Assembly: GCA_934636105.1 (NCBI GenBank)
Contig: CAKTZR010000026.1
Location: 1-31,919 of the forward strand
Reading direction: 5' to 3'
Length of the DNA: 31,919 bases
Source of the DNA: an uncultured Clostridia bacterium
GTDB lineage: Bacteria > Bacillota > Clostridia > Christensenellales > Aristaeellaceae
This document shows, one piece after another, positions 6,441 through 15,140 of this stretch (position 1 is the first letter of the stretch; each line of letters starts with the position of its first letter). A model generated the notes under the pieces. It ran no database searches, was not told the origin of the DNA, and saw only the letters and a program-made list of their open reading frames with translations. The position numbers and the translations under genes were made by a program.

Positions 6441-6908
6441 ATGAAGTGCATATACTGTAACTGTACGGAAAGCCGCGTGGTGGATTCGCGGCCGACGGAG
6501 GACGGCGCTATTCGACGCCGCCGGGAGTGTGAGGAATGCAAAAGACGCTTCACGACTTACGAAAAAATTGAGATGCTGCCCGTCTTGGTGGTGAAAAAAG
6601 ATAAGCGGCGCGAACAGTTTGACGCGTCAAAGGTTCGAAACGGCATCATCAAGGCCTGCGAAAAGCGGCCGGTTTCGCTGGCAGATATCGAGCGGCTTGT
6701 CCGCCGGGTGGAAACCAGCGTATGCCAGCAGCCGGAGGAGGAAGTGACCACGGAAAAAATCGGCCGCATGGTAATGGAAGGGCTGAAAGAATTGGACGAG
6801 GTGGCCTATATTCGTTTTGCGTCGGTTTATCGGCAGTTTAAGGATGTGCAATCCTTCATGGAGGAATTGCAGCTCCTGCTGGACAGCCAGAAAAAGCCGG
6901 AAGCATAA
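6441..6908 (+). CDS. nrdR: Transcriptional repressor NrdR
   Basis: NrdR senses ATP and dATP and represses ribonucleotide reductase operons by binding NrdR boxes. The 155-residue length is typical. The N-terminus is a zinc ribbon with Cys3/Cys6 and Cys30/Cys33 (MKCIYC, RECEEC), followed by RRRFTTYEKIE-like sequence (here KRRFTTYEKIEMLPVLVVKKD) and an ATP-cone domain, about residues 49-139 (FDASKVRNGIIKACEKRPVS, LKELDEVAYIRFASVYRQFKD). It has its own sigma-A promoter. The spoIVB promoter overlaps its last codons, so the following sporulation genes can be expressed separately. No ribonucleotide reductase gene is in this window. Confidence 0.96.
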   Translation: MKCIYCNCTESRVVDSRPTEDGAIRRRRECEECKRRFTTYEKIEMLPVLVVKKDKRREQFDASKVRNGIIKACEKRPVSLADIERLVRRVETSVCQQPEEEVTTEKIGRMVMEGLKELDEVAYIRFASVYRQFKDVQSFMEELQLLLDSQKKPEA

Positions 6909-6932
6909 ACCGCGGAAGGAACCGGCATGCTA
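6903..6932 (+). promoter_or_regulatory. Sigma-G-like promoter of spoIVB
   Basis: GCATA (6903-6907), 18 bases, CATGCTA (6926-6932): both boxes and the spacing fully match the sigma-G consensus as I recall it (gnATr-18-cAtnmtA). It overlaps the nrdR stop codon and lies about 17 bases of leader before the spoIVB ATG. B. subtilis spoIVB is transcribed by sigma-F and strongly by sigma-G. Confidence 0.55.
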
Positions 6933-6955
6933 AGCCCCGAAACGGAGGCTTTGGC

Positions 6956-8194
6956 ATGAAACAGACGGTTCGGCATGGTTTGGGCATTGCGCTGGGCGCG
7001 ATGGCATTCCTTTGTAATTATTCCCCGTGGGTTCAAAACGCCGCGTCCCTGCCGGATGCGTTGACGCTTTCTTCCGGGCAGAAGCTCGTGGTGCAGACCG
7101 GCTTGCCGATGCGCGCCGCATCGAAGGATGGCACGGTCAGCGTACTGGCTTCGCAGGATGAGCGTGTGACGCTGACCGCCGAGGAGGGCGGGCAGACGCA
7201 GGTGACTTTTTCGCTGCTCGGCCTGATTCCCGTGCATGAAACGCGCGTGGACGTGGTGGAGGAAAGGACATTGATTCCGGGCGGACAGGCCGTCGGTGTG
7301 GCGTTGAAAACGCGCGGCGTGCTGGTGGTATCCGACTCGGCGAAGGGCAGAACGCTTCGCGCGGGCGACGTGATTTTGAGCGTCGACGGTCAGAACGTGG
7401 AAAGCACGAAAACGCTCAGTGAGCATGTGACCGCGGCGCAGGCGGATACCGTTCATCTGGAGGTGCTCCGCGCCGGGCAGACGATCGCTGTGGATGCGCC
7501 GGCTTCGCTCGATCCATCCGACGGACGGCGCAAGCTGGGCGTCTGGGTGCGCGACAGCACGGCGGGCGTGGGCACGCTGACCTATATCGATCCGGTCAAC
7601 GGGGCATACGGCGCGCTGGGGCACGCGATTGTCGATGCGGACACGGGGCGGCTGCTCTCCGCCAGAGAAGGCGCGATTCTTCGCGCGAATATCGTGGGGG
7701 TTACGCGCGGACAGAGCGGCAGGGCGGGCGAACTGAAAGGCCATTTTCTCAAGGAGGGAAAGCAGATTGGCAGCCTGCTTGAAAACGGAGAGTATGGCAT
7801 ATACGGCGTCATGGAGCGCACGCCGGAAACGCTGCTGTATCCCGACGGGCTGAAAGCAGGCTCACGAAGCGCCGTTCACACGGGCGCGGCCAGCATCCTG
7901 ACCACAGTGGATGACAGCGGCCCGCAGGAATACAGCGTGGAGATTGTTCGCTGCTTTGCGCAGAATGAGCCGAGTCAAAAGGGCATGATTTTGCGTGTGA
8001 CGGATGAGCGCCTGCTGGAAAAGACGGGCGGCATTGTGCAGGGCATGAGCGGCAGCCCCATCTTGCAGGATGGGCGGCTCATCGGCGCGGTGACGCACGT
8101 TTATTTGAGCGACGCGACGCAGGGTTATGGAATGTACATCGAGTGGATGCTTGAAAGAAGCGACGCGCTGGACGCGTCTTGTCAGGCTGCTTAG
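6956..8194 (+). CDS. spoIVB: SpoIVB serine peptidase (sporulation stage IV signalling protease)
   Basis: SpoIVB is made in the forespore, secreted to the intermembrane space, and triggers pro-sigma-K processing by cleaving SpoIVFA. The 412-residue protein starts with a signal anchor (GLGIALGAMAFLCNY), followed by a PDZ domain at about residues 95-185 (GGQAVGVALKTRGVLVVS, AGDVILSVDGQNV). The S55 peptidase domain follows, with His223 in GALGHAI and the nucleophile Ser365 in GIVQGMSGSPI, then GAVTHVYLSD. Length and order agree with the family. The ATG at 6956 has GGAGG with 7-base spacing. Its pairing with spo0A immediately downstream is the classic arrangement in spore formers. Confidence 0.95.
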   Translation: MKQTVRHGLGIALGAMAFLCNYSPWVQNAASLPDALTLSSGQKLVVQTGLPMRAASKDGTVSVLASQDERVTLTAEEGGQTQVTFSLLGLIPVHETRVDVVEERTLIPGGQAVGVALKTRGVLVVSDSAKGRTLRAGDVILSVDGQNVESTKTLSEHVTAAQADTVHLEVLRAGQTIAVDAPASLDPSDGRRKLGVWVRDSTAGVGTLTYIDPVNGAYGALGHAIVDADTGRLLSAREGAILRANIVGVTRGQSGRAGELKGHFLKEGKQIGSLLENGEYGIYGVMERTPETLLYPDGLKAGSRSAVHTGAASILTTVDDSGPQEYSVEIVRCFAQNEPSQKGMILRVTDERLLEKTGGIVQGMSGSPILQDGRLIGAVTHVYLSDATQGYGMYIEWMLERSDALDASCQAA

Positions 8195-8212
8195 ACACAC
8201 GGAGGGATGCTG

Positions 8213-8995
8213 ATGAAAACCCAAATCATGTGCGCAATGCGCAATGACGACAATGTGCTTCAAATGCTCAGAGAGCTGGAAGACGAGCAGGAATGCGCCC
8301 TTCGGATGGTGCATTCGGGCGAGGCGGCGCTGCTGGGCGCGAAGAAGCGCAGACCGGATATCCTTGTGATCGACGCGGTGCTGCCGCTGATGGATGGCCT
8401 GGGCACGATTGACCGCCTGAAGGATTTTTATGCCGAACGCACGCCGAGGGTGATCGGCGGCTATATGATGCCCTTTGCGCAGGAAGGTTTTCTGCGGCGC
8501 GGCGTGACCAATCTGGTTCACGTGCCGTGGGAGCCGGAGGAGTTGAAAAACGCCATCCTGAAGGAGATTGAGTGGGTGCGCGACGAGATCGATTGGGCGG
8601 GCATGGCGCCGGAATGCGAACGTGCGGAGGAAATCCTGAGCCGTCTGGGCATGCGCAGGACGCTGCGCGGTTATCAATATCTCGCCTGTTCGGCGGCGCT
8701 CGTCTATGGCGACGAAGGCCGATTGGACGCGGTGGGCGAACGCATTTACAAGCCCGTTGCAGAGCACTTCGGCACGGGCGAGTCCGCCGTGGAACGGTTG
8801 ATTCGGCATGCGGTGGAAACCGTGATGGATGCGCGCGGCGTGCGGCGCATTTACGGCTTTTTCGGCAACTCCATCAGCCCGGCGCGCGGCAAGCCGACCA
8901 ACGCGGAGATGATCGGCATGCTGGCGCAGCACATGCGCATGGGCGCGCCGGATGGGCCCATCCCGCTGGATGAGCACGACTGGACTGATGATTGA
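8213..8995 (+). CDS. spo0A: Spo0A, sporulation master regulator with degenerate receiver
   Basis: Spo0A controls entry into sporulation. The C-terminal Spo0A-type DNA-binding domain is clear (residues about 140-248: LGMRRTLRGYQYL, SAVERLIRHAVET, GFFGNSISPARGKPTNAEMIGML), and the position after spoIVB is the canonical one. The N-terminal receiver keeps the expected phospho-acceptor Asp54 (VIDAVLP). By my ungapped alignment to B. subtilis Spo0A, the two acidic pocket residues are Met9 and Arg10, the switch Thr is replaced (VIGGYMM), and the invariant Lys before the proline of strand five is Val (HVPWEPEEL). Phosphorylation may therefore be altered or absent. ATG 8213 fits the GGAGGG SD (6 bases); ATG 8207 touches the SD. 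Confidence 0.92.
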   Translation: MKTQIMCAMRNDDNVLQMLRELEDEQECALRMVHSGEAALLGAKKRRPDILVIDAVLPLMDGLGTIDRLKDFYAERTPRVIGGYMMPFAQEGFLRRGVTNLVHVPWEPEELKNAILKEIEWVRDEIDWAGMAPECERAEEILSRLGMRRTLRGYQYLACSAALVYGDEGRLDAVGERIYKPVAEHFGTGESAVERLIRHAVETVMDARGVRRIYGFFGNSISPARGKPTNAEMIGMLAQHMRMGAPDGPIPLDEHDWTDD

Positions 8996-9020
8996 AAAAA
9001 CGAGCCCGATGCGGTATAAT
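8992..9020 (+). promoter_or_regulatory. Sigma-A promoter of deoB nested in the spo0A terminator
   Basis: TTGAAA (8992-8997) overlaps the spo0A stop codon. After 17 bases comes a perfect TATAAT (9015-9020), which forms part of the loop of the terminator hairpin at 8996-9044. The expected start point (about 9027) lies in the 3' arm of the hairpin, so only the long read-through transcript from spo0A can form the terminator. RNA started here lacks the 5' arm. Confidence 0.6.
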
Positions 9021-9044
9021 GACTGCATCGGACTCGTTTTCTTT
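8996..9044 (+). terminator. Terminator of spo0A containing the deoB promoter
   Basis: The 5' arm AAAACGAG-C-CCGATGC pairs with GCATCGG-A-CTCGTTTT (stem of about 15 bp with one mismatch), and a T-rich tract follows (TTTTCTTTT). The loop holds the TATAAT box described separately. Confidence 0.85.
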
Positions 9045-9074
9045 TGGAAGAAGACGCGAAAAGGAGGAAACACC

Positions 9075-10241
9075 ATGAATAAAAAGGCGATTATCATCGT
9101 GTTGGACAGCGTGGGCATCGGCGAACTGCCGGACGCCGCGAATTACGGCGACAAGGGCGCGGATACGCTCGGCCATATCATCAACACCTGCCACCCGAAC
9201 CTGCCGCATATGATGGAGCTGGGTCTGGCGAATGTGGACGGCGTGGGCTTCCCCGGCAAGGTCGATGCGCCGAAGGGCTGCTTCGGCAAGCTTCGCGAGG
9301 TCTCCGCGGGCAAGGACACGACCACCGGACATTGGGAGATTGCGGGCGTTCAGCTGGCGCACGCGTTCCCGACGTTCCCGAACGGCTTCCCGCAGGATTT
9401 TATTGAAAAATTTGAGAAGGCCGTCGGCCGCGGCACGCTGGGCAACAAGCCCGCTTCCGGCACGGCGATTCTGGACGAGCTGGGCGAGGAGCACCTCAAG
9501 ACCGGCAAGCTGATCGTCTATACCTCGGCGGACAGTGTGTTCCAGATTGCTGCGAATGAAGCGATTGTGCCGCTGGAGGAGCTGTATCGCGATTGCAAGA
9601 TCGCGCGCGAACTGCTGACGGGCGAGCTGGAAGTCGGCCGCGTCATTGCGCGTCCGTTTGTCGGCGACCATGCGGGCGCATTCAAGCGCACCGGCGCGCG
9701 CCGCGATTTCAGCGCACAGCCGCCCAAGACGATGTGCGACATCCTGGCCGAAAACGGCAAGACGGTCTACGGCGTGGGCAAGATTGAGGATATCTTCGAT
9801 CATCGCGGCATCACCAGGAGCAATCATGCGGCGGGCAATCCAGCCTGCATGCAGGCGACGTTTGAAGCGATGGATGAGGGTTTTGACGGCCTGCTGTTCG
9901 TCAATCTGGTCGATTTCGACATGGTGTACGGCCATCGCCGCGATGTGAAAGGCTATGCTGCCGCGCTGGAAGCGTTTGACACCCAGCTGCCGCAGATTCA
10001 GGCGAAGATGGGCGAGGACGATCTGCTCATCATCACCGCCGACCACGGCTGCGACCCGTGCCACAGCGGTACCGATCACACGCGCGAGCATACGCCGCTG
10101 CTGGTTTGGAGCAAAAAGATGCAGGGTGGCGTGAACCTCGGCGTGCGCTCGACCTATGCGGACATCAGTGCAACGATTCTGGATTACTTCGGCTTGGCGA
10201 ATCCGCTGCACGGGGTTTCTTTCCTGAATGAGCTGAAGTAA
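9075..10241 (+). CDS. deoB: Phosphopentomutase DeoB
   Basis: DeoB interconverts (deoxy)ribose 1-phosphate and 5-phosphate, feeding nucleoside sugars into central metabolism. The 388-residue protein begins with the alkaline-phosphatase-superfamily metal motif IVLDSVGIGELPDA and contains GADTLGHI, KDTTTGHWE with the Thr expected to be the phosphorylated residue, and the C-terminal metal cluster TADHGCDP and TDHTREHTPLL. ATG 9075 follows a perfect AAGGAGG. It is followed by purine nucleoside phosphorylase; together they split purine nucleosides and channel the pentose, although a hairpin-chain repeat lies between them. Confidence 0.96.
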   Translation: MNKKAIIIVLDSVGIGELPDAANYGDKGADTLGHIINTCHPNLPHMMELGLANVDGVGFPGKVDAPKGCFGKLREVSAGKDTTTGHWEIAGVQLAHAFPTFPNGFPQDFIEKFEKAVGRGTLGNKPASGTAILDELGEEHLKTGKLIVYTSADSVFQIAANEAIVPLEELYRDCKIARELLTGELEVGRVIARPFVGDHAGAFKRTGARRDFSAQPPKTMCDILAENGKTVYGVGKIEDIFDHRGITRSNHAAGNPACMQATFEAMDEGFDGLLFVNLVDFDMVYGHRRDVKGYAAALEAFDTQLPQIQAKMGEDDLLIITADHGCDPCHSGTDHTREHTPLLVWSKKMQGGVNLGVRSTYADISATILDYFGLANPLHGVSFLNELK

Positions 10242-10244
10242 GAG

Positions 10245-10418
10245 GGGAACGTTGGGGCGCTGCCCCAAGCCCCGGCAGGAACCTGAGGTTCCTGCACTTC
10301 CCTCCTTAGATTTATCGCTTTGCGATAAATCTGGATGGAAGCTGACTTAAAACACGCGAAGCGAAATGGAAAGTCCAGAAAACTCAGTTTTCTGGTGGGG
10401 TTTGGGGCAAAGCCCCAA
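10245..10418. repeat. Hairpin-chain palindromic repeat, copy A
   Basis: Between deoB and punA. Five short hairpins follow each other: TTGGGGC-GCT-GCCCCAA, AGGAACC-TGA-GGTTCCT, a central GATTTATCG-CTTTG-CGATAAATC-like stem, CCAGAAAAC-TCA-GTTTTCTGG, and TTGGGGC-AAA-GCCCCAA. The outer hairpins are near mirror images, so the whole element is also a long imperfect palindrome. Related copies lie at 11247-11450, 12993-13136 and partly at 23651-23720. The right edge runs directly into the punA SD (CCCCAAGGAG). Confidence 0.85.
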
Positions 10419-10429
10419 GGAGAAAGACA

Positions 10430-11245
10430 ATGGATGAGATGAAACGAATCAATGACGCGGCGGAAAAGGTGCTTGCCGTCTGCGGTCAGGCCGATATCGG
10501 TATCATTCTGGGCAGCGGCTTGGGCGACTACGCCGAAGCGCTGGAAAACGCGGTCAAGCTGCCGTATAGCGAAATCCCCGGCTTCCCGCGCTCGACGGTC
10601 GCGGGCCACGCGGGCCTGTGGTGCTGCGGTACGCTGCACGGCAAGCGCGTGGTGATGATGCAGGGACGCTTCCACTACTACGAAGGTTACAGCATGAAGG
10701 ACGTGACCCTGCCGGTTCGCGTGATGCAGAAGATCGGCGTAAAGACGCTGATCGTCACGAACGCGGCGGGCGGCGTGAATCTGAGCTATCATCCGGGCGA
10801 TTTGATGGTGATCGGCGATATGTTCAGCCTGACGGCGCAGAACCCGCTGATCGGCCCGAACCTCGACGAATTTGGGCCGCGTTTCCCGGATATGAGCTGT
10901 GCATTCGACAAGGAGCTGCGCACGCTGGCGCATGCCTGCGCGGGCGAACAGGGCTTTGCGCTTCGCGAGGGCGTTTATGCGCAGATGACCGGGCCGACGT
11001 ATGAAACGCCGGCGGAAATCCGCATGCTGCGCACGCTCGGCGCGGACGCGGTGGGCATGAGCACCGTGCCGGAGGTTGTGGTCGCGCGCCACGGCGGCTT
11101 GCGCGTGCTGGGCATCAGCTGCATCACGAACATGGCGGCGGGCATTCTCGATCAGCCGCTCAACCACGCGGAAGTAACCGAGACGGCGAACCGCGTGAAG
11201 GGGCAGTTCCGCGCGCTGCTGGATGCGGTGGTGGAAAAGATGTAA
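10430..11245 (+). CDS. punA: Purine nucleoside phosphorylase
   Basis: It phosphorolyses purine nucleosides such as inosine and guanosine to base and (deoxy)ribose 1-phosphate, the substrate of DeoB. The 271 residues show the trimeric PNP (class II) signatures: ILGSGLGD, the phosphate-binding GRFHYYEGYS, VTNAAGGVN, the base-site segment QMTGPTYETPAEIRML, GMSTVPEVVVARH and SCITNMAAGI. Size is typical. ATG 10430 follows AAGGAG, whose left half is also the end of the repeat. The gene symbol follows clostridial usage; B. subtilis calls it pupG. A second in-frame Met lies four codons later and is less likely. Confidence 0.95.
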   Translation: MDEMKRINDAAEKVLAVCGQADIGIILGSGLGDYAEALENAVKLPYSEIPGFPRSTVAGHAGLWCCGTLHGKRVVMMQGRFHYYEGYSMKDVTLPVRVMQKIGVKTLIVTNAAGGVNLSYHPGDLMVIGDMFSLTAQNPLIGPNLDEFGPRFPDMSCAFDKELRTLAHACAGEQGFALREGVYAQMTGPTYETPAEIRMLRTLGADAVGMSTVPEVVVARHGGLRVLGISCITNMAAGILDQPLNHAEVTETANRVKGQFRALLDAVVEKM

Positions 11246-11246
11246 C

Positions 11247-11450
11247 GGGGAACGATTGGGGCTTTGCCCCAAACCCCACAAGGGAACTGAGTTCCCTTGA
11301 CCTTCCGTCTCTTTATCGCTTTGCGATAAAGAAAGATAAAAGATATAAGAAAATCCTCAATATCGCAGAATTGCAGCGGTATTGAGGATTATTTTTATGA
11401 GAAGTCCAGAAACCTCAGGTTTCTGGTAGGGTTTGGGGCAAAGCCCCAAC
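11247..11450. repeat. Hairpin-chain palindromic repeat, copy B
   Basis: Between convergent punA and gltX. It has the same outer hairpins as copy A (TTGGGGC-TTT-GCCCCAA, AAGGGAACT-GAGTTCCCTT, CCAGAAACC-TCA-GGTTTCTGG, TTGGGGC-AAA-GCCCCAA) and a central TTTATCG-CTTTG-CGATAAA stem. About 70 bases after the central stem, including an intrinsic terminator, are not found in the other copies. Confidence 0.85.
11352..11396. terminator. Bidirectional terminator inside repeat copy B
   Basis: An 11-bp perfect stem AATCCTCAATA (11352-11362) with TATTGAGGATT (11380-11390). T-rich sequence follows on both strands (ATTTTT on plus, TTTTCTTAT on minus). It can end both punA and gltX transcripts. Confidence 0.8.
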
Positions 11451-11454
11451 GTCC

Positions 11455-12972
11455 TTACAGCTTCGCCATCGCGGAGTCAAGGCGCTTCATCGTTTCGTCT
11501 TTGCCGAGCAGATACGCCATTTCAAATGCACCGCCCGGCGTTGCGGCGCGGCCGGTGATGGCGATGCGCAGCGGCCAGAGCACGGTCGCGTTCTTCATGC
11601 CGGATTCCGGAATAGCGGCCATCACGGTGTCGTGCAGATTGGCTTCCGTCCAATCGGTGAGACCGTCGAGAATCGGGCGCACAAATTCGAGCGCGGTCTT
11701 GCTGGTTTCCGGCGTGGACTTGCTCTTTTTGTTGGTGAACAGCGCCATATCCAGCTCCGGCATTTCGGCGAGGAAATCCACCATGCCCGGCAGCTGGCTG
11801 AAAATCTCCGTGCGCGCCTGCAGCAGCTGGCACAGGCGGTCAAGGTCGAACTTCTGCGGGTCGAGCACTTGAGCGAGCCATGGTTTGGCCATTTCGGCGT
11901 AAGCTTCCGGGGTCATGCGGCGGATATACTCGGCGTTGAACCACGTCAGCTTGTTGGTGTCGAAGATCGACGGGCTTTTATTGATGCCGTTTTCATCGAA
12001 GATGCGGATGAGATCGTCCATCGAGAAGAACTCCTCGTTGGTGTCCTTCGGCGCCCAGCCCAGCAGGGCGATGTAGTTGATGATCGCTTCCTTGAGGTAG
12101 CCCTTTTGCAGCAAATCCTCGAAGGAGGGGTCGCCCCAGCGCTTGGAGAGCTTGCGGACGATGGGCTGCTCGTTGCCGTTTTCATCCAGAATCGGCTGCT
12201 TCGTCTCTTTGTCCTTGAGTACGGACTCGATCATGACAGGCGGCAGGTGGAGATAAATCGGCGGTTTCCAACCGAAGGCCTCGTAAAGCAGGTTGTACTT
12301 CGGCGCGGAGGAGAGGTATTCCGTGCCGCGCATGACGTGGCTGATCGCCATCAGATGATCGTCCACGACGTTGGCGAAGTTGTAGGTCGGCAGGCCGTCG
12401 GCCTTGATGAGCACATTGTCATCCAGCGTGTCGCAATCCACCTCGACGTGACCATAGAGCATATCGTCAAAGGATGCTTTGCCCGTCGTCGGCACGTTCT
12501 GGCGGATGACATAGGGTTCGCCTGCCGCGATGCGGCGCTTGGCTTCCTCAAGGCTCACGTTGTGCAGGCACTTTTTGTTGTATTTGTAGGTTTCGCCCTT
12601 GGCTTCGGCGGCCTTGCGGTCGGCTTCGATTTCTTCCTTGGTGCAGAAGCAGCAGTAAGCGCCGCCCTTTTCGACCAGCTCCCACGCATACTTGGGATAG
12701 AGGTCGCGGCGCTGGGTCTGGATATACGGGCCATACTCACCGCCGACGTCCGGGCCTTCGTCGTAGGTCAGACCGGCCTGACGCATGGACTTGTAGATCA
12801 GATCGACCGCGCCGGGCACTTCGCGCTCCTGGTCGGTATCCTCAATGCGCAGAATGAACTTGCCGCCATGCTTCTTGGCGAACAGATAGGTATACAGCGC
12901 GGTGCGCAGGCCGCCCAGATGCAGATAGCCCGTCGGGCTGGGGGCGAACCTTGTACGTACTTCATCAGACAT
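11455..12972 (-). CDS. gltX: Glutamyl-tRNA synthetase
   Basis: This class I aminoacyl-tRNA synthetase attaches glutamate to tRNA-Glu. The 505-residue protein has the HIGH-type motif in RFAPSPTGYLHLGGLRTAL near the N-terminus and the KMSKS-type motif in VRKLSKRWGDPSFEDLL. The WEL, DTD and GLPTYNFANVVDD segments are family-typical. A helical C-terminal anticodon-binding region follows. The start chosen, ATG 12972, has GAAGGAG with suitable spacing. The frame stays open upstream only because it crosses a repeat element (copy C), so the longer form is not credible. The neighbouring glnS on the same strand means that glutaminyl-tRNA may be made directly in this organism. Confidence 0.96.
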   Translation of the reverse strand: MSDEVRTRFAPSPTGYLHLGGLRTALYTYLFAKKHGGKFILRIEDTDQEREVPGAVDLIYKSMRQAGLTYDEGPDVGGEYGPYIQTQRRDLYPKYAWELVEKGGAYCCFCTKEEIEADRKAAEAKGETYKYNKKCLHNVSLEEAKRRIAAGEPYVIRQNVPTTGKASFDDMLYGHVEVDCDTLDDNVLIKADGLPTYNFANVVDDHLMAISHVMRGTEYLSSAPKYNLLYEAFGWKPPIYLHLPPVMIESVLKDKETKQPILDENGNEQPIVRKLSKRWGDPSFEDLLQKGYLKEAIINYIALLGWAPKDTNEEFFSMDDLIRIFDENGINKSPSIFDTNKLTWFNAEYIRRMTPEAYAEMAKPWLAQVLDPQKFDLDRLCQLLQARTEIFSQLPGMVDFLAEMPELDMALFTNKKSKSTPETSKTALEFVRPILDGLTDWTEANLHDTVMAAIPESGMKNATVLWPLRIAITGRAATPGGAFEMAYLLGKDETMKRLDSAMAKL

Positions 12973-12992
12973 TGTTTCTTTCTCCTTCTCAT

Positions 12993-13136
12993 AGGGAACG
13001 TTGGGGCGTTGCCCCAAACCCTACAAGGGAACTGAGTTCCCTTGACCTTCCGCCTTGCTTCGCGGCATGCCGCGAAGCGAAAAGAGGGAAGTCCAGAAAC
13101 CTCAGGTTTCTGGTGGGGATTGGGGCAAAGCCCCAA
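12993..13136. repeat. Hairpin-chain palindromic repeat, copy C
   Basis: The most compact copy, between glnS and gltX. Stems: TTGGGGC-GTT-GCCCCAA, AAGGGAACT-G-AGTTCCCTT, a central CTTCGCGG-CATG-CCGCGAAG, CCAGAAACC-TCA-GGTTTCTGG, TTGGGGC-AAA-GCCCCAA. The outer four stems match copies A and B; the centre differs. Confidence 0.85.
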
Positions 13137-13151
13137 ACATAACCCCGTAAC

Positions 13152-14855
<1,704 letters not shown>

Positions 14856-14904
14856 GGGAATCCCTCCTTAAATTGCTTCATCTAATGAGTATTCATAATA
14901 CGAC

Positions 14905-14933
14905 AGTATACTATACTGACCGCCGTAAAACAA
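14905..14933 (-). promoter_or_regulatory. Promoter of glnS
   Basis: On the minus strand TTGTTT (14928-14933), 17 bases, TATACT (14905-14910), about 50 bases before the glnS start. Confidence 0.6.
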
Positions 14934-15050
14934 GACCCGCGCCGAAATATTGACCGTTCAAACAAAAAAGACGCGGTTCCCTTATTTTATTTAAGAAAGC
15001 GGGAGAAAGGAGTCGTTTTTGACTCTCTGTGAAAAATTCCCCGAAAAGTG

Positions 15051-15080
15051 TTCCTTTTTGCGCGTGAGATGTGCTATAAT
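15051..15080 (+). promoter_or_regulatory. Promoter of the NifU-like/GGGtGRT operon
   Basis: A perfect TATAAT (15075-15080) with a weak -35, TTCCTT (15051-15056), at 18 bases. A small stem GAGTC-GTTTTT-GACTC lies just upstream (about 15010-15025). The leader is about 55 bases. Confidence 0.55.
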
Positions 15081-15140
15081 GAATCGGTTGCTTTTACAAG
15101 CTCTATCAACCGACTTACCAAGAATAAGGGGGAACCCAAA

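Noticed and set aside
12973..13017. Longer GltX start
   Set aside because: The extension is encoded by repeat copy C; ATG 12972 has a good SD and matches the family start.
10245..13136. CRISPR-like array
   Set aside because: Repeats are palindromic hairpins at irregular distances between ordinary genes, with no uniform spacers and no cas genes.
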